From: JBDLRH01 sp039800165
GTDB lineage: Bacteria > Pseudomonadota > Gammaproteobacteria > Burkholderiales > Burkholderiaceae_C
Direction: 5' to 3'
Length of the DNA: 30,855 nucleotides
NCBI GenBank assembly: GCA_039800165.1
Contig: JBDLRH010000057.1
Location: forward strand, 1-30,855
Shown one piece after another: positions 25,916 to 30,855 of the stretch (its first letter is position 1; every line of letters starts with the position of its first letter). The translations under genes and the position numbers were made by a program. The notes beneath the pieces were generated by a model. That model was not told where the DNA came from. It made no database searches and worked only from the letters and a program-made list of their open reading frames with translations.

Positions 25916-26818
25916 ATGGCAAGCCACGTTGTCCTGCAACACACCACCCACTACCGCTACGACCGCCCGGTGCGCCTGGGGCCGCAAACGCTGCGGCTGT
26001 GCCCACGGCCCGACACCTCGCCCCAGGTGACCGACTTCCGGCTGGAGGTGTCGCCTGGCGCGCACCAGCTCGACTTCTCCACCGACGCCTACGGCAACCG
26101 GGTGGCATCGGTGCACTTTGCGGGGCCGGCCACCGAGTTCCGCATCGACGTTTCCATGACGCTCGAGTTGGTGGATGCGTTGACGGATGCGCTGACCGAC
26201 GCATCCCTTCAGGCGCCTGCGCATGCCACGCCCGTCCACTCTCTTGCTGCACCTGCACGCAACTCCACCGACGCGGTACTGCCTGCCTACCGCGAGCCCG
26301 TGGGCCCCAACCCGGTGATGGAAGCGTGGCTGGCGCAGTTGCTGGCGCAAGGCGCGGCCACCAGCGACTTGCCGGCACACCTGTGCGCCGCAGTGGCCCA
26401 GCGGCTGGCCTACCGGGTGCGACAGGAGCCCGGCGTGCAGATGCCCGACGAGTCGCTGGCGCTGGGCAGCGGCTCGTGCCGCGATTCCGCCTGGCTGCTG
26501 ATGGCCATGCTGCGCAGCGCAGGCTGGGCCGCACGCTTTGTGTCGGGCTATCTGGTGCAGACCGCGGGGCTTGGCGGGCACCCCGAGGGCCGCAGCGACC
26601 ACAGCCCGGCCGACACCGGCCTGCACGCCTGGTGCGAGGTGCATCAGCCCGGCGCGGGATGGATCGGCCTGGATGCCACCTCAGGCCAGACCATCGGCGC
26701 CGGTCATGTGGCGCTGGCCTGCGCGCCCATGCCCTGGCAAGCCGCGCCGGTGGAGGGCTCGGTGGAACCCTGCCATGTGGACTTCAACCACAGCATCCTG
26801 GTGCACCTGGTGAAGTAA
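25916..26818 (+). CDS. Transglutaminase-like protein of the ATP-grasp/alpha-E module
   Basis: Soluble transglutaminase-like protein, 300 residues, without a signal peptide or membrane helix. The N-terminal domain (HTTHYRYDRPVRLGPQTLRL, about residues 9-28) is the bacterial transglutaminase-associated beta domain. The core has the full Cys188 (GSCRDSAWLLM), His237 (LHAWCEV) and Asp253 (GLDATSG) triad. Such proteins are the third usual member of the circularly permuted ATP-grasp/alpha-E clusters and may cut or transfer the amide bonds that the ligase makes; this is inference. An earlier in-frame ATG at 25898 would add six residues, but ATG 25916 gives the family start MASHVVLQHTTHY. It is divergent from comEC, with 108 bases between. 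Confidence 0.93.
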   Translation: MASHVVLQHTTHYRYDRPVRLGPQTLRLCPRPDTSPQVTDFRLEVSPGAHQLDFSTDAYGNRVASVHFAGPATEFRIDVSMTLELVDALTDALTDASLQAPAHATPVHSLAAPARNSTDAVLPAYREPVGPNPVMEAWLAQLLAQGAATSDLPAHLCAAVAQRLAYRVRQEPGVQMPDESLALGSGSCRDSAWLLMAMLRSAGWAARFVSGYLVQTAGLGGHPEGRSDHSPADTGLHAWCEVHQPGAGWIGLDATSGQTIGAGHVALACAPMPWQAAPVEGSVEPCHVDFNHSILVHLVK

Positions 26819-26927
26819 GCCCTAGCGGAAGCGGCAGCGCCACACCCGTCGCGCACCAGGCCCGCATGCCACTGCCGCGGTCCCTCCCCTACACTGTGCG
26901 CCTTCCGGTTTCAACCCACCCCTCGCC

Positions 26928-27395
26928 ATGAACGTCTACGAAAAGCTCCAGCAAATCGGCATCACCCTGCCGCCCGTCACCCCTCCTTCGGCGGCCTATG
27001 TGCCCTTCGTGCAGACCGGCAAGCTGGTCTTCATCAGCGGCCACATCGCCAAGAAGGACGGCAAGGCGTGGGTCGGCCAGTTCGGCAAGACCATGACCAC
27101 CGAAGAGGGCAAGGCCGCGGCGCGCACCATCGCCATCGACCTGATGGGCACGCTGCATGTCGCCTGCCAGGCTGCGGGCACCGATCTCAACGGCGTGAAG
27201 CGCATCGTCAAGGTGATGAGCCTGGTGAACTCGGCGCCCGACTTCACCGAGCATCACCTGGTCACCAACGGCTGCAGCGAGCTTCTGGGGCAGGTGTTCG
27301 GCGCTGCCGGCGCGCATGCGCGCAGCGCCTTCGGCGTCGCGCAAATTCCGATGGGCGCCTGCGTCGAGATTGAAATGATCGCCGAGCTCGCCTGA
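26928..27395 (+). CDS. RidA (YjgF/YER057c/UK114) family protein, long type, without the catalytic arginine
   Basis: Member of the RidA/Rid superfamily, 155 residues, probably a cytoplasmic homotrimer. Canonical RidA hydrolyses reactive enamine/imine intermediates such as 2-aminoacrylate using an arginine in a VARLP-type motif near the C terminus. Here that motif reads VAQIPMGACVEIEM, with Gln139 in the arginine position, so deaminase activity of the canonical type is not expected. The length and the start YEKLQQIGITLPP fit the longer Rid subgroup often described as chorismate-mutase-like by structure. The true reaction is unknown. A TACACT -10-like hexamer at 26890-26895 is the only promoter hint in the 109-base gap upstream. 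Its stop overlaps the dsbB start by one base (TGATG). Confidence 0.93.
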   Translation: MNVYEKLQQIGITLPPVTPPSAAYVPFVQTGKLVFISGHIAKKDGKAWVGQFGKTMTTEEGKAAARTIAIDLMGTLHVACQAAGTDLNGVKRIVKVMSLVNSAPDFTEHHLVTNGCSELLGQVFGAAGAHARSAFGVAQIPMGACVEIEMIAELA

Positions 27396-27904
27396 TGGCG
27401 CGTTCGCGCTCGCGCTTCGGCTCGCGCCCCGCAGCACGGCCCTCGCGCATGCTGCCGCTTTTGGTGGCGGCGCTGGGCTTCGGTGCGGTGGGCGCGGCAC
27501 TGGTGTCGCAGTACGTCTTTGACATGCTGCCCTGCCCGTGGTGCACCTTCCAGCGCCTGCTGTTCCTCGTGATCGCGCTGCTGGCCTTGTTGTGTGCACT
27601 GTTGCCGCGCGGCTGGTTCGCGCGCATCACGGCGTCCCTGGGCCTGCTCGCCTGCGCCGGCGGTGTGGCCAGCGCCCTGTGGCAGCACTTCGTGGCAGCC
27701 AAAAGCGCATCGTGCGCCATGACCTTCGCCGACCGCGTGATGAACACGCTCGGGCTGTTCACGCTGTCGCCCGAAGTGTTCGCGCCGCAGGCCAACTGCG
27801 CCGATGCGGCAGTGAAGCTGCTCGGGCTGCCCTACGAGTTCTACAGCCTCGCGCTGTACCTGCTGTGCGCGGCGCTGCTGGCGCTCGTCATTCGACGCGC
27901 GTGA
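27395..27904 (+). CDS. dsbB: Disulfide bond formation protein B
   Basis: Inner-membrane quinone reductase that reoxidises periplasmic DsbA. It has 169 residues and four hydrophobic helices. The first periplasmic cysteine pair is Cys47 and Cys50 (PCPWC), followed by the conserved arginine in CTFQR (Arg54, matching the quinone-site arginine). The second pair is Cys107 (ASCAM) and Cys135 (ANCAD). Both redox pairs are intact, so it should be functional. The N terminus is Arg-rich, in keeping with a cytoplasmic start. It is coupled to the RidA-like gene by a TGATG overlap and its end overlaps the convergent parC by 17 bases. Confidence 0.95.
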   Translation: MARSRSRFGSRPAARPSRMLPLLVAALGFGAVGAALVSQYVFDMLPCPWCTFQRLLFLVIALLALLCALLPRGWFARITASLGLLACAGGVASALWQHFVAAKSASCAMTFADRVMNTLGLFTLSPEVFAPQANCADAAVKLLGLPYEFYSLALYLLCAALLALVIRRA

Positions 27905-30242
27905 CCGACTCGGGCTTGAAGCCCAGGTCAGCTGCCTTGCCCTTGCGCCCGCGCGCGGCCCGCGCGTTGTTCAGCGAGCGGATCTCCAGCACCTCTTCAC
28001 GCGGCTTGCCGCCCCGGCCGGTGCCCGCAATGCGCACGCTGCGGGTGTAGGCCGCCGCGCCCGCCAGGCGGTCCTTGTCGTCCAGGTCGATCAGCATCAG
28101 GCCGCGGCCGCCATTGGCCTGGGCCTTGAGCTCGCCGATCTCGAAGGTCAGGATGCGGCCCGCGGCGGATGCGCAGGCAATGTGCGTGGCCGGCGCATGC
28201 GGGCCGACCGCATCACCGCCCGAGGGATGCGGCACGTTGGCCGGCGACGGTCGGCACACCGCCTCGCCGTCGGCGACGCTGATGAAGGCCTTGCCGCCCT
28301 TCTGGCGCGAGGTCATCTGCTCCACCGTGGCCAGGAAGCCATAGCCGCCGCTGGTCGACAGCACCAGCCACGCACCGGCCGCACCCGCAAAGTAGTGCAG
28401 CAGCTGCGTGCCCGCCTCCAGGTCGATCAGCGTGGTGAGCGGCTGCCCGTCGCCACGCGCGCCCGGCAGCGACGACACCGCCACCGAGTACACCCGCCCG
28501 TTGCTGCCGAAGGCCAGCAGCGTGTCCACCGTGCGGCACTCGAAGGTGCCGTACAGGCCATCGCCCGCCTTGAAGGCAAAGGCCGCCGGGTCATGCCCGT
28601 GGCCCTGGCGCGCACGCACCCAGCCCTTGGCCGACACCACCACCGTCACCGGCTCGTCGATCACGCGGACCTCGGCCACCGCCTTCTTCTCCGCCTGGAT
28701 CAGCGTGCGGCGCGCGTCGGCAAACTGCTTTGCGTCGGCCTCGATCTCCTTGACCATCAGCCGGCGCAGCGCCGCCGGGCTGCTCAGGATCTCTTCAAGC
28801 TTGCCCTGCTCTTCACGCAGGTCCTTGAGTTCCTGCTCGATCTTGATCGCCTCCAGCCGCGCAAGCTGCCGCAACCGGATCTCGAGGATGTCTTCGGCCT
28901 GGCGTTCGCTTAAGGCGAAGCGCGCGATCAGCGCCGCCTTGGGCTCGTCGCTTGCGCGGATGATCGCAATCACCTCGTCGATGTTGAGCAGCACGAGCTG
29001 CCGCCCCTCGAGGATGTGGATGCGGTCCAGCACCTTGGCCAGGCGGTGGCGCGAACGCCGCTCGATCGTCTGCTGCCGGAAGGTGATCCACTCCTCCAGC
29101 ATCTGCCGCAGCGACTTCTGCACCGGCTTGCCATCGATGCCGACCGCCGTCATGTTGATCGACGCGGAGGTCTCCAGGCTGGTGTGCGCCAACAGCGTGG
29201 TGATGAGCTCCTGCTGGTCGATGCGGCTGGTCTTGGGCTCAAAGACGATGCGCACCGCCGCGTCCTTGCTGGACTCGTCACGCACCCCGTCAAGCACCGC
29301 CAGCACCGTGGCCTTGAGCTGGTTCTGCTCCGCGGTCAGCGCCTTCTTGCCCGCACGCACCTTCGGGTTGGTGAGCTCTTCAATCTCTTCGAGCACCTTC
29401 TGCGCGCTCACGCCCGGCGGCAGCTCGGTCACCACCAGCTGCCACTGGCCTCGCGCCAGGTCTTCGATCTTCCAGCGCGAGCGCACCTTGAGCGAGCCTC
29501 GACCGGTGCGGTATGCCTCGGCAATGTCGGCGGGCGGGCTGATGATCTGGCCGCCGCCCGGAAAGTCAGGGCCGGGCAGCAGCGTGTACAGCTCCTCGTC
29601 GCTCAGCCTGGGCGACTTGATCAGTGCCACGCAGGCGTCGGCCACCTCGCGCAGATTGTGGCTGGGCACCTCGGTGGCCAGGCCCACCGCGATGCCGCTG
29701 GCGCCATTGAGCAGCGCAAACGGCAGCCGTGCGGGCAGCTGGCGCGGCTCTTCGGTGGAGCCGTCGTAGTTGGGAATGAAGTCGACCGTGCCTTCGTCGA
29801 TCTCGTCGAGCAGCAGCGTGGTGATCTTCGACAGCCGCGCTTCGGTGTAGCGCATGGCTGCGGCACCGTCACCATCGCGGCTGCCAAAGTTGCCCTGGCC
29901 GTCGATCAGCGGATAGCGCTGTGCAAAGTCTTGCGCCATGCGCACCAGCGCGTCGTAGGCGGCCTGGTCGCCGTGCGGATGGAAGCGGCCCAGCACATCG
30001 CCCACCACCCGCGCGCTCTTGACCGGCTTGGCGCCACTGTTGCCGGAAAAGCCCAGCCCCATGCGCGCCATGCTGTAGAGGATGCGGCGCTGCACCGGCT
30101 TCTGGCCGTCGCACACATCGGGCAGCGCGCGGCCCTTGACCACCGACAGCGCGTATTCAAGGTAAGCGCGCTGGGCGTAGGCGCCCAGGCTGTCGTCGCT
30201 GGCGGGTTCTTCGCGAACAGGGGTGAACAGGTCGTCGGACAT
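27888..30242 (-). CDS. parC: DNA topoisomerase IV subunit A
   Basis: Breakage-reunion subunit of topoisomerase IV, which decatenates daughter chromosomes with ParE. It has 784 residues. The winged-helix region starts GRALPDVCDGQKPVQRRILY; the active-site tyrosine is Tyr132 in AAMRYTEARL; IDGQGNFGSRDGD is the conserved loop, then the tower and coiled coil (LSERQAEDILEIRLRQLARLE) and a C-terminal beta-pinwheel. The quinolone-determining segment reads HPHGDQAAYDALV, with Gln93 at the position of E. coli Ser80 and Asp97 at Glu84. The lack of the longer GyrA-type C-terminal box motif and the ParC-like fold of this loop favour ParC over GyrA. parE is not in the window. The partial transglycosylase gene ends 19 bases upstream on the same strand. 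Confidence 0.96.
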   Translation of the reverse strand: MSDDLFTPVREEPASDDSLGAYAQRAYLEYALSVVKGRALPDVCDGQKPVQRRILYSMARMGLGFSGNSGAKPVKSARVVGDVLGRFHPHGDQAAYDALVRMAQDFAQRYPLIDGQGNFGSRDGDGAAAMRYTEARLSKITTLLLDEIDEGTVDFIPNYDGSTEEPRQLPARLPFALLNGASGIAVGLATEVPSHNLREVADACVALIKSPRLSDEELYTLLPGPDFPGGGQIISPPADIAEAYRTGRGSLKVRSRWKIEDLARGQWQLVVTELPPGVSAQKVLEEIEELTNPKVRAGKKALTAEQNQLKATVLAVLDGVRDESSKDAAVRIVFEPKTSRIDQQELITTLLAHTSLETSASINMTAVGIDGKPVQKSLRQMLEEWITFRQQTIERRSRHRLAKVLDRIHILEGRQLVLLNIDEVIAIIRASDEPKAALIARFALSERQAEDILEIRLRQLARLEAIKIEQELKDLREEQGKLEEILSSPAALRRLMVKEIEADAKQFADARRTLIQAEKKAVAEVRVIDEPVTVVVSAKGWVRARQGHGHDPAAFAFKAGDGLYGTFECRTVDTLLAFGSNGRVYSVAVSSLPGARGDGQPLTTLIDLEAGTQLLHYFAGAAGAWLVLSTSGGYGFLATVEQMTSRQKGGKAFISVADGEAVCRPSPANVPHPSGGDAVGPHAPATHIACASAAGRILTFEIGELKAQANGGRGLMLIDLDDKDRLAGAAAYTRSVRIAGTGRGGKPREEVLEIRSLNNARAARGRKGKAADLGFKPESVTRVE

Positions 30243-30261
30243 GTCGGGTGCTTGGTAGGTT

Positions 30262-30855
30262 TCAGCGCGCTTGCGACAGCGGCGCGATCATGTTGCGTCG
30301 CCCCACCGCACCGCCGGGCGGCGTGGCGTCGCGCGCTGCGGGTTCGGGCGATGGCGCTGCCGCTGCAGCCGTGCCTGCGGAGGTGGGTACCGCGCGTGCC
30401 GCGGGGCGCGGGGGTGGCTCTGGCCGCAGCGCGCGGTAGATCTGCATCACCGTGCGCACATAGTTCTGCGTCTCGGCAAACGGCGGGATCATGTTGCCGT
30501 GGCGTTCAACCGCCCCCTCGCCGGCGTTGTAGGCGGCCAGCGCCAGGTCCAGCCGGCCTTCGAAGCGGTTCATCAGGTCGCGCAGGTAGCGCGCACCGGT
30601 GTTCAGGTTGAGCTGCGGGTCAGCCAGACGCTGCGCCACCGGCGTGCGCCCGAGCGGCTGCACACCATAGCGCTGCGCGGTGGCCGGCATCACCTGCATC
30701 AGGCCGACGGCACCCTTGGGCGATACCGCTTGCGGGTCGAACCCCGACTCGGCGGCGATCAGGGCCTGCAGCAAGGCGAAGTCGATGCTGTGCTGCTGCG
30801 CCGCGGCGCGCACCAGCGGCTCGGCGCGGCGGACGGCCGCAGAGCTGTCGAAAAA
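30262..30855 (-). CDS. SLT-domain lytic transglycosylase, 5' part cut by window end
   Basis: Soluble lytic transglycosylase-type (goose-lysozyme fold) peptidoglycan hydrolase. The frame is open to the last base of the window, so the N terminus, including any signal peptide, is missing; 197 residues are seen. The SLT domain shows the catalytic glutamate in LIAAESGFDP, then SPKGAVGLMQVMPATAQRYGV, LNTGARYLRDLMNRF and the terminal LALAAYNAGEGAVERHG plus ETQNYVRTVMQIY. A Pro/Ala-rich tail of about 50 residues follows. Its stop lies 19 bases before the parC ATG, so the two may be cotranscribed. Confidence 0.92.
   Translation of the reverse strand, partial: FFDSSAAVRRAEPLVRAAAQQHSIDFALLQALIAAESGFDPQAVSPKGAVGLMQVMPATAQRYGVQPLGRTPVAQRLADPQLNLNTGARYLRDLMNRFEGRLDLALAAYNAGEGAVERHGNMIPPFAETQNYVRTVMQIYRALRPEPPPRPAARAVPTSAGTAAAAAPSPEPAARDATPPGGAVGRRNMIAPLSQAR

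Overview
The window is about 31 kb of uniformly GC-rich chromosome with dense, short-spaced genes. Gene content (ParC, DnaK/DnaJ, ETF, TRAP, ComEC, TgpA), codon use and protein sequences fit a betaproteobacterium of the order Burkholderiales (Comamonadaceae- or Sphaerotilaceae-like). I cannot name a genus. I see no insertion sequence, prophage, tRNA, rRNA or CRISPR array. Most of the many long overlapping reading frames are GC-rich shadows. Twenty-one genes are supported; the first (dnaK) and last (a lytic transglycosylase) are cut by the window edges.

Region 1 (1-4.4 kb): dnaK and dnaJ (plus strand) with a strong hairpin terminator between them, then a convergent radical SAM gene of the PA0069 family whose start is preceded by a near-perfect LexA (SOS) box. 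Region 2 (4.4-9.0 kb, minus strand): etfB-etfA, an intrinsic terminator, an acyl-CoA dehydrogenase and a nitronate monooxygenase-like flavoprotein. Together they form a fatty or organic acid oxidation unit with a candidate LiuR-like operator at the etfB promoter. Region 3 (9.3-12.2 kb): a complete TRAP transporter (dctP, terminator, dctQ, dctM) divergent from etfBA. Region 4 (12.2-15.4 kb, minus strand): a histone-deacetylase-fold amidohydrolase, a crotonase-fold protein lacking both usual catalytic glutamates, and an MscS-type channel.

Region 5 (15.4-20.7 kb, plus strand): MoxR ATPase, DUF58 protein, TgpA-like membrane transglutaminase and an MltB-type lytic transglycosylase in overlapping or tight order, suggesting envelope work. 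Region 6 (20.7-26.8 kb): a circularly permuted ATP-grasp protein and an alpha-E protein (minus strand), comEC (minus strand), and a divergent soluble transglutaminase. The ATP-grasp, alpha-E and transglutaminase families recur together in bacteria and have been predicted to make or attach peptides, but their biochemistry is essentially unknown. This is the most interesting system here. It is split by comEC, yet both halves carry a very similar promoter-like element close to the start codon. Region 7 (26.9-30.9 kb): a RidA-family protein without the usual catalytic arginine, dsbB, parC and the partial lytic transglycosylase.

Other points worth a second look are a hexamer tandem array inside the 5' end of comEC, an 18/19 repeated motif found in two divergent intergenic regions, three terminator hairpins between co-directional genes, and a Gln at the ParC quinolone-determining serine position. 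All functions are assigned by reading motifs and overall sequence; no database search was run.
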